Source of the DNA: Dermacentor variabilis
Lineage: Eukaryota > Arthropoda > Arachnida > Ixodida > Ixodidae
NCBI RefSeq assembly: GCF_050947875.1
Contig: NC_134576.1
Location: 58,036,255 to 58,100,254 of the forward strand
Direction of reading: 5' to 3'
DNA: 64,000 nt
Below are positions 22,366-34,052 of this stretch, in pieces. Positions within the stretch are counted from its first letter, which is position 1, and every line of letters begins with the position of its first letter. The notes under the pieces are model-generated. The model made no database searches. It saw only the letters and a program-made list of their open reading frames with translations, and had not been told where the DNA came from. Both the position numbers and the translations under genes were made by a program.

Positions 22366-25080
22366 TTAAAAAAATTTACCTTCTTAAACGCCATGTGCAT
22401 TTTTAGAGGCATGACTTATAGAGATACACTGGCAATTTAATATCTCTACCATGGATTCTAAAAAGTCTCAAAAGGCAAAATGCTACTCGCTGATAGATGC
22501 TTCATATCAAAGAACATTTGCCCTTTTTACACACAATGCTTTGTTTAAGGTCACATTCAGAGCAAGTGAAAAGCACAATTAGGCCTACAATTCTTTGCCT
22601 GTAATGATACTTTGTACAAACTTGCTGTCAAACAGTATTGCATGAAGCTACACTGACTCTCTACAACTGCAGAAGATTACTCTTTTCATTCAGGCAGCAG
22701 TGACATTTCTTTCCATTCATAATAAGTGAGTCAAGATGCCTGTGCTCACATTATTAAAGTTATGTATTTCCTGATGATAAATTGCAGTTAAGAATACTGC
22801 GTCCTTGACAGTGCTTGCAAAATTGATGCAGCAATGGCTGTCAAACTTGAGCGTAAAAGCATGTGTCGCATTAGAGCAAACTTTTCGGGGTAGAAAGACG
22901 GTAAGTGAGCCTGGCACAAGAGGTGCGGGTAGATACATGTTCTTGATGTTGTGTTCTTTGTTATCTGCCATGGCTTTGAAAAGGCCAGAGATGTGTCCCT
23001 GTACCTAGTGTAAGCAAGCATTAAAAGTGGGTAGTTGTGAAGCTTGTGTATCTTCTGACAAAGCTACGTGGCTTTACTGTCTTGCTTCGGCTGTTAAATG
23101 GCACTCAAGGAATTGGTGTGTCGGTATTTGGGTGAAGTTTGATAAAAATGAGGCTGCCTCAATGGTGTCATGTGTGACTTTACTGTGTACCAGCCCCGTT
23201 CTGCAGACTCTTATCATGTATGGTATGAAGCTCAAGTAGAGTTGCAGACATGCATTGTATATTCCTTATTTTTATAAAGAGGGAAGTACTTAAGGCTGAC
23301 TCATACTATGCTTCCATCTCCTGTAATAGCAGCGCCTGTACAAGATACATTGGTCCAAAGGAACATCAGTGTACCGTCGTGCCATGGCCTTAAGTCTGTA
23401 CTTGCACCCAAGCAATCAGAAGTGACTGCAACATGCAACCTCTTTAATTCATATGCTCATTAACATTGAATTAGCAATGCTGCCGTGGTGTTCACCTGGG
23501 CATGTTCTTGAGCGAACAGAGGGAGAGCAGCTATTGCCTTTATCACGTTCTGAATAATGATCTCAATCTGGTCCCTCTGCTTCCATGAGGACCAGTAAAC
23601 TGAGCCTGATAAATAATATGTGGCTGGAGTACAGACCAAACAACATTAATGGCTATTTCGGTACTATCTTCTCCACGTTTAGACGCAATCCTTCATATCA
23701 GGTGGAAGGTTGACATTGGTGTCTTCTTTATTTTGCCTAGCCAATTTGATCTTGTTCCGGATTGACGAACATCGAGACCAAGGATCCGTACTTCTATTTC
23801 TTGTAACAAGGACCAGTGCCGGTAGCCAGGAATATTTTGGTGCGTGTGTTGGGGGGGGGTGTCGTGGAGGGCAGGGGGCAGGTGAGCATTGTATGCCCAT
23901 CGTCCTATGCCAGGTAAACAGAATTGTTGGGTTCGGGGGCAAGGAATTACGTTCCCGGTGTAGAGCACGCTGCAAGGCAATGCCGGTCTAGCCTGGTGTG
24001 GTTGTAAACGCCTTTCTCAAACTAATTGCTAATAATTGTTAGAAAGCTATATTGTGGCTCGCTTTCCTTGCAGCAAGGTGTGTATTGTCCAAAATGAGTG
24101 CTGCACGAATGATGGATGTCGCTGCACCTATTGCTGCCTGCAAATGGGAGCCACCATTCAGGAGCACAGCACTACTGGGCGTTAGTGCTAGTAAATTGAC
24201 ATAATTAGCAAGGCTCCATTATGCGTACACTGGGGTTAAATGTCATTTTTGATTAAAATGACTGTGACATATGAGTAGCTTTTGTTTTTTTGTGGCCATT
24301 ATCTGGCTTTCATGCACCCCCTGGATGGACTGTATTATTTTTGCATCCCTCTGACAACAAACATTTGCTTGCACTTCTTGCTACCTTTATTATTGATTTT
24401 TTTTTCTTGATACTCAGATCCCCGTCCTTGCAATGTGGCCTCTGGCTGTTTATGTTCTTAGGAATGCAGACTTGTCTGATGTTAACATATCTGAAAAGAA
24501 CAGTATATACACAATGACTACTAGAATTATAGAAAGCCACTGCTGTAAAATTAATGTTCAATCTCGGAAAGGGTCAGCTGAATTGGCCACAATGAATAAT
24601 TCACTGAAGCTATAAAAGCTGCTTTTCTGAATAAATTTTCCAAGAAAAATAAAGCAATATGCGTGTCATGTTTGACGAGAATTCACAATTACCTGAAACA
24701 TATTCGCTTTGAGAATTAGTCCCATGTGCCACAAGCACACTTAATGCAGAAGCTTGAAAGCAATACAGTGACAGCCACACACCTCTACCACGTGGAATAA
24801 AAAAAATCCCAGACGGCAGCACACTACTCACCGAGTTTAAAAAATAAACACGTCGTCATTTATTGAAATTGCTCTTTATTTTGAATAGTTCAATTCAGAA
24901 CAAGTTACTACAGAGTGTATTAATGTTTGTCGGTTTCCATATTACATGCCCCTCTGTGGCAACAAAATGCTGCACATACGCGATCAGTCATGCACGCCCT
25001 CCTACAAAGAGTGAAATGGAAACTGAGTGAATCAAGTGGCATGTGGCTCATTTGTAGTTGCAGGTAAACTTGATGGCTGA
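22366..25080. other. Intergenic DNA, no firm gene
   Basis: Holds a G-run of nine at about 23852-23860 with a GC-rich surround. It also holds minus-strand frames at 22717-23021 and 23679-23980 without recognised motifs. No transposon ends were found. Confidence 0.35.
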
Positions 25081-26290
25081 TAGCACTAAGGGCAAGTAAT
25101 AGTAGTATAAAATTTATTTCTCTTAGTGGTTTGGGCGGTCGGTGCGTCCCTCTGTCCAGGGCTCCACTGATCTCTGTGGTTTGCTGGGCTTGATCGAGAA
25201 GAGCTCTCTGGCTCTCTACATCTTCACTAGCAAGCCAAACATCCCAGTGCCTGTAACTTGGCACTTACGCTGTAAGGGGCGAATTGGAATTTGGAGGCTG
25301 TAGTTTATACTTTCATGTTACGTGGGCAAGAGTTGACAGCTGCCCAGACCAAGAGCACGTACTTTCATAGAATGCAGGGTGTATCTTACTGAGTATTTGT
25401 ATGTGTAGATATGTGTTAGTCTATACACAGCGCCAATCCCTGGCCTGTTCTTCCATAAGGTTGGATTGCGGGCGGCTCTATTTTTGTCTCTCTTTTTCCT
25501 GGTTTTCGAAGGTGTCGTGTGGGTCAATGGGTGTTCCTTGAAAGGACTGACTAGTGCTCGGATGCTTACTGCTCGAGCAGTTCGGTCCGCCCTTTCATTT
25601 TCCTCGCGTCCAGAGTGCGCCGGGCACCAAATTACCACCTGGTGCAATTCTGTGAATTTTGTGTGGGATGGTTCCCGTCATGCACGAACAGCATGCTGCC
25701 TTAGAGTCCATCATGGCCAATGCAGATTTTTCTTTTGCTTCTGCATCTCGAAAGGCAAGTGCTATGGCTGCTGCCTCCACGGTGCAGGTTAAAGAGTTCT
25801 GAATGGAGGTTGTTATCCCTGTCGACCGATTGAAGGCCACTATTGTTAATTTGTCCGTTGCCACTCTACATGCATCTGTGTAGTATGTCTGGATTTCTTT
25901 CACATTTCTTTTGTAAGGCCTTTGATTGCGCTTTTCTTCTGCTTTGGTGGTGTTCTGTGCTCATATTCTTTGGGATTCGTGAAAATAGAATTTTCTCTCT
26001 TGTTTGTCTGGGTAGCAAAACTGTTTTTTCTCAGCCATACAGATATCCATCAAGGGATATCCCACCTTTTGTAACAGAGCCTTTCCTTGTTTTGTAGAAT
26101 TCAGATGTTCTCTCTGAGGCATGACCACATGCCGTGTCATGTTCTTCATATGTGTTGTGTATACCAAGAGCCTCCACCTTTTTGGCACTTTTGTTTTTGG
26201 GAGCCCTAGCTGCGCTAATGATGGAGCTCACTTTAGACATTTCAGCCTTATTTAGTTTTTGAAAGGGGAGGCTAGGACACCCTGCTAATA
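25081..26290 (-). mobile_element. I-clade LINE with RNase H, 5'-truncated
   Basis: The minus-strand element starts near 26290 in the thumb/connection region (KKVEALGIHNTYEEH, KQGKALLQKVGYPLMDI). RNase H and the C-terminal tail follow, and it ends after an AATAAA in a TACTACTATTACTT tail near 25081-25095. It is a different copy and subfamily from the one at 16364-17660. Frames are broken between domains. Confidence 0.7.
25100..25903 (-). pseudogene. RNase H and C-terminal tail of an I-clade LINE, broken
   Basis: RNase H spans two frames. The first (25903-25595) has YYTDACRVATDKLTIVAFN, TVEAAAIALAF and MMDSKAACC, supplying Asp, Glu and Asp. The second (25647-25318) has VIWCPAHSGREENERADRTAR with the final His/Asp. 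The tail at 25264-25100 reads HWDVWLASEDVESQRALLDQ and TEISGALDRGTH, the usual ending of this LINE group. Two or more frameshifts separate the parts. Confidence 0.7.
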
Positions 26291-27009
26291 ATTAATGCTT
26301 GCACAAGTCTGACTGCCTCCGCTTCTTTGAAGCCTCTTTGTTGTTTTGTGACTCCAGGGTTCATTTGTGCCACATTCCTTGTTCTTTGTTTTAATGTTTG
26401 TAGCATGTGTGATGCCCTGCTGTTGTCTTGGTACAAAAATTCAGAATACATTCAGGTATGTGGACACCAAGGGCAAGAAACAAGAAAAAAATTGAAATTG
26501 GCTAGGTGGTTTCTTTTGATGCAGTGAAACGTAACTCAAGTCCAAGTATGCATTCACACAACATCTGCACATGAACACGTTCCTAAAATACATCAAAGCT
26601 TGACCAAGCGAACAAATTCGCAGGCCTCTTTGACTTTATTCCATTTATCCTTTTCCGCACTGGTCAAACGTGCAATACATGCTCTGAAAACGCAGTTGGT
26701 GTCTCTATACAGAAAAAAAATTGTAGGCAGTAACTGCCTGAAACTGTGATTTCTAATGCACAAACTTTTGTGCATAGACAATTTGGTACAAGGAAGTGCT
26801 GGTACAGATTTCCCAGTGAAAATGCATGCAGTTTCTAGCATATTTCACAAAGCTGATAAAATGAACATAATTGTGTGCACATACACACTGCGTGCATCCA
26901 TTTAACACAGAAACAGGCTGGCTGTTCGCATTGTAATGCTGCATAGCAGTAATTTGCCGCCTCAAAAATAATGTCGCTGTGACACAAATCGCTCCCAGTT
27001 GAAAAAGAC
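26291..27009. other. No feature recognised
   Basis: AT-rich; short frames only. Confidence 0.35.
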
Positions 27010-27370
27010 AACATGAATTCCTGTCGCAACTACAGAAATTTCTGTCACGACTACAGAAACTTCTGTTGTACGACAGAGGTTCCTGATGTTCATGTAGTTG
27101 CGACAGACATTTCTGACATTACGACAGAAATTCTGATGTCCCAACAAAATCATCCTGTCGCGAAGACCAAGAGTTTTGAAGTCGCAACAGAAACGTTCTG
27201 TCGGGCAACAAAACTTCTGCAGTCATGACAACAAACAGCTTTCTATCGTGACAACGATTCTGACGTCGCAACAGGAACTCTCTGTCGGGACTACATATTT
27301 TCGGTCATGGCGTTAGAAATGTGCCACTTTCTGTCGCAGCGACATAAGTTCTGACGCCGCGACAGAAGCG
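27010..27370. repeat. Degenerate palindromic satellite, GTCGCGAC/CAGAA-TTCTG words
   Basis: The words TTCTGTCG, GTCGCAAC, GACTACAGAAA, CGACAGAAATTCTG and close variants recur about every 20-30 bp through 360 bp. Each unit is itself roughly palindromic, so both strands give similar repetitive peptides. The units are too diverged for exact period counting by eye. Confidence 0.6.
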
Positions 27371-28204
27371 CTTTTATTCGCGACGCTTTAAAATTGTATA
27401 TCAATTTCGCATCGGTGGTGTACCCTGTACTTTTCTCTTGCGCGGTATTCAATCGTGCTTCTCTGAAGCACGATTGCTGATATGCGGCAACGCTGATAGC
27501 ACCGACACCACTATTAAAGTCGATGTGGCCAATTGTTATAATTGTGCCGTGACGACGAAGCACCATAAACGCCCTACCGGCCTCCTCAAAATCGGCCGCT
27601 GATGAAAATCATACCATCTGCGGGAATGGCTGCGTATCCGTTTTGTGTTATTTGGTAACATGTGGCACACATGCCTGTGGACTTACATGTGCCGTTACAC
27701 TGACACAGTTAATTTCCCAGAAATATTGCATACGCTTTTACGAAGCGAAAAGAAGTTTTGGGTTGTTCCACAAAGTTGCGTGAAAAGCTGTCTTGCTCGG
27801 GTCTCATTATTCTGGTACAGCGCTGCCGAGAGAAGCCAGTATGCTGTCAGAATGGACAATCATCCACGAATGTTTATGTAGCTATTTTGCATTGAACACA
27901 GAATTATATGCGCGCTCAAAAGTGAAGAGCGAGAGACAACTGTCAAAATTAGCAATAACAACCTAACAGTGTCTCCGGTCACCGTTGTCTATTTCTGTAT
28001 TTCTTATTTAATACAGATATCCTACAGCAAGATCGATGTTCTAGCACTACACAATGTACCTGTCGATAGTAAGAACACCTATACTTTTCTAGAGATGCGG
28101 CAGTTGACGCGGTGGAGTGAAAGCGCATCTTGGCTCTTAAAACGCACATGTAAAGATAAACGCAAAGTATTTATATAGCTAAAATATACGCCAGAAAGTG
28201 TTCT
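27371..28204. other. No feature recognised
   Basis: Mixed composition without repeat ends or exon signals that I can support. Confidence 0.35.
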
Positions 28205-28275
28205 CTACAGGGTGCAGTGGTAAGATGCTGCGCTCGGGTTCCTCCGGTCCGAAGTTCGAATCCCGTGCGGGAACG
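28205..28275 (+). repeat. tRNA-like retroposed sequence
   Basis: An A-box-like GTGCAGTGGTAAGATGC and a perfect B-box-like GTTCGAATCCC lie in tRNA spacing, and the ends can pair (TTCTC with GGGAA). The T-arm stem does not pair, so this is not a working tRNA gene. A T/C-rich tail follows. The best reading is a tRNA-derived short retroposon or relic. Confidence 0.5.
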
Positions 28276-28749
28276 TTATTTTTAATTTCTCTTTTTTTCT
28301 ACTAACAAATTTACATAGCCTTAAAGAGATCTGTGTCAATTTTTAATTAAATATTGATCAAGAACTACAGGACGTCACACTACAGACAACAGAACGACGG
28401 AATAAAATTTCCTGTTGTGTTTTTCAAGTGGGCTGTCACAACCTATATCGACACTTAGGGCGAAATGGTTATCAAACACACCTGATGACAAAACTCCAAC
28501 GCTCTTTGACCCCCCGTGGTTGCTATAAGCGTCCTTGGAGTTGTGCTTAGTATTAAGCACGAGGTCGCAGGATCAGATCATGGTTCTGACACGTAAAACA
28601 CGACAAAATGAAAAGAAAAGTTCCAACGTCTCCTTTTTGTGCGGCACTGCCTTCTTGAGATTTTTTGAGAGGACCCATGGGTCTCAACACCGCGACGTAA
28701 AAGGTGTGAGCATTATGCGCATAGCGCAATGGGTCCGCGCCGTACTCAC

Positions 28750-28891
28750 CACCGCAGCTTGAAAAGGCCGCGTGAAACATGAGGCAACTGGGCAAGCGGT
28801 AATCCGAAACGCGCCGTTTCCAAAGCAGTCGACACTGTACGCGATCCAATTTTGTTAGGACTGTGAGTGAGGTTTCACTAGCCGCTGTCAT
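28750..28891 (-). CDS. Candidate first coding exon of an unknown host gene
   Basis: Inside a CpG-richer patch (28660-29040) a minus-strand frame starts at ATG 28891 (MTAASETSLTVLTKL) and runs to a strong splice donor, GGTG|GTGAGTACG, at 28750/28749. I recognise no domain. The frame also extends upstream to 29041 without a stop. Support is the donor, base composition and open frame only. It may equally be non-coding. Confidence 0.2.
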
Positions 28892-29117
28892 ATCGTTGCG
28901 CAGTAGGGAATGCCTGAGCACGGCGGCGCGAACAACAAAAGTGTATTGTAGTACACAGATCAAGTCAAAGCGATGGCTACGCGGTGGCCGATCACCGTCG
29001 TGCTGCTCAGTGGGGTAGGTAGCTTTCTTGTGAGGTTCCACAATACACGAAACACTCTCCGACGGCAGCCGAAGTTACCTTGTAAGCACGCATATAGACA
29101 CACACGCAGAACTACAC

Positions 29118-29475
29118 ACTAAGAAAAAAAGAGTATCCCTTATTCTTTTCGAAGTGTCTGGAATCGTCACGTATATGACACACCTTGTGGGAGACACCCG
29201 AACTGTCTCTTGGCGGAGAGTCCCGAGACTATCTGTGCTCGATACAAGGTGTTTACGTGACTCCACACACAATAGTCATGCATACTCTGTTGTAGTAGTA
29301 GCCTATACCCTCTCAACAGGGTCACAAGACTACTGCTGAGGGAGTCCGTTAACAATTCTAGATGAGTCAGATGACTCGAGATAATGTGTCACATGAACAC
29401 TACAAGAAAGATTCGGGTAACTATTCTAGATGAGTCTGATGATTCCAGCAGTGTGTGTCAAGTTACCCTTAGTGC
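29118..29475. repeat. Hairpin-rich repeat, possible MITE
   Basis: It begins with ACACTAAGAAAAAAAGAGTA. The section 29157-29257 is an imperfect inverted repeat around 29210 (CACGTATATGACACACCTTGT against ACAAGGTGTTTACGTG). A 30-bp direct repeat with TTCTAGATGAGTC follows (29348-29377 and 29416-29445). The starting motif matches, in reverse, the end of the repeat at 46230-46414, suggesting a shared family. Confidence 0.4.
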
Positions 29476-32400
29476 GTGGTGCCGGTCTCTTGCAAATAAA
29501 GTAAAGTAACTAATTCATGTAAGTCGTTTCACTCTTGGATGGCAGTGTCGAGCCGCTTTTCAATATGTGTCAACAACTCTTGCTGTATATACACACGACT
29601 ACGGCTAGTTCTCAAGAAGACTACTGTGAAAAGACAACATAGGATAACAAAGAATCCACAGTAAACTTGCCAAAAAGCACATGGCAAGTTAGCAAGAAAA
29701 AGTTAATATTTCATCAATCTATGTTATTGTCTTCTGGAAAATTCAAATGTATCAGTCAGAACAGAATCACTATGAAAGCAAGACAGTTCTCATTACTATT
29801 AAACTGGAATCAATAGCCAACCAAGCAAAACAGTCTTAAATAAGTATCCAATATGTAGCCTGCAGCTGCTTATGCATGACACTGCAATGCCACTCAGAAC
29901 CATAATGAGACCCCAAAATATTATGTAACTCTTGTAGAAGTTCAATTCACCCCCTCACAAGTATCTTATAATATGTCAAAAGATTTATTAGTTCAACCTA
30001 TTTCCCTAATCTAAAAGACCTAACTTACGACCTAACATTCTAAGCAAGTAAGCTACACGTAACAAGAAAGGATGCATTTAGGTACAAAGGAGACACAGAT
30101 AATGAAGTGCAATAAAAACAATATTCCAACTTAGATTACATAATCTATGCATTATACTATGCTTGCTGAAAACAACTGGTTGGCAATTGATAATCCAATG
30201 TAACAGTAAAACATCTGTCTTTCCTTATGGTACTTTTGTTGGCACTTTTCCCACGCAATTTCTGCGTGTTAGCGTGAGATGAAAATTGATCTGAAAAACA
30301 CCATATTAAAAAGTTGTGCATCAATTTTATTGTCATACAACATGCAACAGTGTATAAAAACTTCATAACTGACAAAATTACAAAAATAAATACAGCAACA
30401 CTTATACTGGTCAGTAATTTATGTTGAGAAACATACTTTTGCCAGACTAAGTATAATAGCTGACACAGACAATTCCACAGGTAGAAATAACCGCTAATGG
30501 AAAACTTTCCATAATGCAAACACATTGACAAAATAAGTAGCACAGGTAGCTATATTTTGTTACGGCAAAGATAGTGCATGAATGATGAGGTAAAGGGAGG
30601 AAGCAGAACACATAAACAAACTATACCCAGTTGCATTCACGCAGCTGTAACAATACACATAGTGCACAAATATCCAAAAGAAACAAAGAGGAAGATGTGA
30701 GGAAGGCTTCTTTTACTCATCACAAGTCACCCTGTAAGAGCATATTATGCACTCACTGTAATCTATCTTCAGGACATACATGAATTTTTACATTAGGTGC
30801 CACATTTACAAATCACTCATACAATGTTCTTGTGATTTCCCTTATTCCAACCTTTAACTTAGCAAGCATGACTGAGTTACGTAAAGCCTTCCTATGGCTT
30901 GGCACATATACAGAAAGAAGTGTTTCAATAAACACTGGAGGTCACGGATGGATGACTGACACATACCTCTTTTAATTATTTTGTCTTTGTCATTATGATT
31001 ATCTACAACACTAGTCTTTTGTAGAGTGAACACGTCCACATAATATACTGTGGGCAACCAAGTGTGAATACCTGTTCTCGATTTCTACCTTTCTCTGGTG
31101 TCCTAAGGTAACAATGGCGCAAAGGATTGTTTTCCCAATGTATGCGTTCCCACATAACAGGAGCAGATGATAAGCCACATTAATGGTTCGTGAAATAAAA
31201 CATCTATGCTTAACTTTCCACTGCCCCTCCAATCTGGAGTGATTTTTTTGCTTTCTTGTGTACACTAGCACAGGTGCTACGTAGTCCCCTTGGTGCCCAA
31301 AGCAACTCTTACACCACAACAGAATGTTAATTTTTTTTTCTAAGCGAAACTCTGGTTATGGGGGATAACTGCGAACTTATATTTTTGTTTAGTATCTTAA
31401 TTATGTTGTTGACCTTTAACTTTAGCCACTTTACTACTTTCCTGCAGGTGCAGACAGGCCATTGCACCAATGTTAGGTTAGGAAAACACCAGAGCAGGGT
31501 AGAAAGCAAGACAGATATTTATAACTTGGGTGCCCACTGTGCACTGCGTGGATGTTTCAATGAACGATAAGACTACTTGGTAGACAAACATATAAAAGAT
31601 AAGAGATAAGAGAAAGCTCGAAACGTATCAAATTATTAATGGGTATATTACATGCAAATTAAATTTCTTGATTCCCAGTGATCAAGAAACAGTTTTTGAG
31701 AGTATGTGCGAAGGCAACCAAGTCACTCATGCTCACAAAGGCAACAAAATAAAAACAAGCAAGATTACAAGAACTTCGAACTTGTAACCTAAAGTAAGAC
31801 ACCTCACATGACTTATTTATGTATTTACTGAGCATAAATTACACCTAGCGCATATTCTGCTTGTACAAGATGACAAACAATGAGTTACTGTTGGTTTCTC
31901 TCTGGGGCATTTGGCTCTTCTGAACACACGCACATTGTATGGCACAGCTGCGTCGATGTAGCTGGGCATAGTTGTGAGTCAGGATCAATCTGTTTTTATG
32001 GTCCTGCACTATTATCGTTATAATTTACAATTAGCAAACAGCCTAACTTTCAGGTTGATCAGCTGTATTTTAAACAAAACATACCGACAGATTTCCCTGT
32101 TTCTTGCTAACATAAAGAGGCAGGTACATCATTTCAGATTTCAAGAAACAGTTGTGCAACAGAACAAATGCTGAAGACAGAAAGTCTAGAATGACCAGTA
32201 CATTTATTATTAAATGCCATGTACTAGTTCTTTGTCGATGAATACCTCTATCACCAAAAATTGTAGTCTGAAAAAATAATTGGAAAATATTTACAAAAGT
32301 AACAGAGATTAGAACTGCATCATAATTGCAAATTTCTTCTTAAACAAGATCACAATTATTGAAGTTTTATTATTTTAAGCAAAATGGCTGACATCCCATT

Positions 32401-33299
32401 ATTGAGGCTAGTCAGTGCTGAAGGTATTGTTAGTTTGTAGGAGTCCTCAGACTGACAGCTCTGAAATATTTGCCGCCATACTTGGTGGAAGATGCTTTGC
32501 TGTTTCAGATATTACTTTGCCACAAAGCCTTTTGTAAGCCTTGCGGGTCAATTCTGTGTGGAAGATACACCTATTTGATCATTGCTTTTTGGGTTGTGCA
32601 TCTCAGAACATGTGCTAGTCTGAGTTCTTACAAACTAGATGTTATCGAGTACTGTAATTAGAATGCCTGCCACTGCTATAAATTTCTGTTAGCGAAAATT
32701 GTCGCATTGTCATGAAACAGTTATGTTCAATTTTTAGTGGCAGTCACTCCTGAAACACTCAGTACCAAACAAAAAACAAAGATATGGAGTAAAAATGTAA
32801 ATGGCGAACAAAGTTATATTCGATTCTGCATTTCACAGAACTGTTCTTTTTTTCTCTTGGTGTGCGAATACCAATTGCACATTCACAAACGTTTTAGTAT
32901 TGCACTTCTAGCAAATGCAGGAAAATTCAGTGTTTAACAGCAGCCCCTGGGAAGACAGCCCAGAGTCGCTTCGACAAAAGGACTTGCCTTCAACTTTGCG
33001 TCGCTATGTTGTAGGTCACTATAGCAAGGGGCATGCTTTGCTGATTGAATATTACTCGAAGCAATTTTGTTATTTGCACTAGAGGTTTGAAAAGAGAGCA
33101 AATTATAGAGTTCGTCATGCAGATTTCATGTATGTCATTAGTATTTCTTTAGCTGCTTCTTCAGTTATGTCCTACACAATGGGAAAATACAGTGATCTTT
33201 CCCGAGAACTTTCTTGCGTACTAAATTTTCACAAAAAGCAGTGTGCTGTAGCTAACTCAGCTCTTTGTAGACTGCAAAGTGCCGATATCTATTCAAACA
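29476..33299. other. AT-rich intergenic stretch
   Basis: About 3.8 kb with only short frames, frequent A/T runs and no transposon ends, exon signals or tRNA that I can support. Confidence 0.4.
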
Positions 33300-33449
33300 G
33301 CATGTAAGGTTATTAGAAGTATGCAAGATTATTAGGCAGGCAGACAGGCGTGCCTACTAATCTTGCATACTTCTCATGCTATTGTGAAAAAAAATATTTA
33401 ATATACTTCAATAATTTTTTTTCACAATAGCATGAGAATAACCTTATGC
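33300..33449. repeat. Compound palindrome, potential three-way junction
   Basis: Two hairpins lie side by side. The first has 24-bp arms at 33315-33338 and 33351-33374 with one mismatch. The second has 21-bp perfect arms at 33375-33395 and 33414-33434. Both are enclosed by an outer stem, 33300-33314 pairing with 33435-33449 (AAGGTTATT with AATAACCTT, 2-nt bulge). The three stems abut with almost no unpaired bases. Confidence 0.75.
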
Positions 33450-34052
33450 ACTTATAGTTGTCCTATACTAACGAAATTAGGCATACGTACTCTTCACGAT
33501 ATGCAGAATGCTGATATCTAATTGAAATTGCAATCTGTAAGATTATTTAAAGTGGCCTAATATTTCTTTGTATAGTTCCAGTAATTGTACAAGCCGTTTG
33601 GATAGGTATCACCACTTTGCAGTATACAACTAGCTAAATAAGATACAGCATAAAGCTATTTGTGAAAATTTTATAGACAAGAAAGTGCCCAAAAAAATAT
33701 TTTGCCACTGTGTAGGACCATAACTAAAAAACAGCAGCTGCACAAAAATCAATTACAATTCAAATCTAATAAAAACACTTTATGAACAACACTATATTCA
33801 AATCTCTAGTACAAATATATAAAGAAGTTGTTTCGAGGAGTATTTCCCCTTATATGTGGGTGTCAGTGTATTCTACCAAAGTGTTAGAAAATGCCTTCAG
33901 GCACACCATGGGGAGTTTTATAAATAGCACGAGCACGCATCTGCCTAAAAAGCCCCACGCACTGCTTGCATTCCGTAGTCATTTTCGCATACTGTTGTAT
34001 GTCACCATTTGCATCCCTTAACACTGAGTGCGCAAAAGCAAAAACAGCCTAT
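33450..34052. other. No feature recognised
   Basis: AT-rich spacer between the compound palindrome and the TIR element. Confidence 0.35.

Noticed and set aside
26990..27370. CRISPR-like array
   Set aside because: Units are degenerate palindromes without constant repeats or unique spacers, in a eukaryotic genome.
28205..28275. Working tRNA gene
   Set aside because: The T-arm cannot pair and no clean anticodon arm is present.
28553..28605. SINE fragment (CACGAGGTCGCAGGATC then TGACACGTAAAAC)
   Set aside because: It resembles joined head and tail words of the Ruka-type SINE, but is too short to claim.
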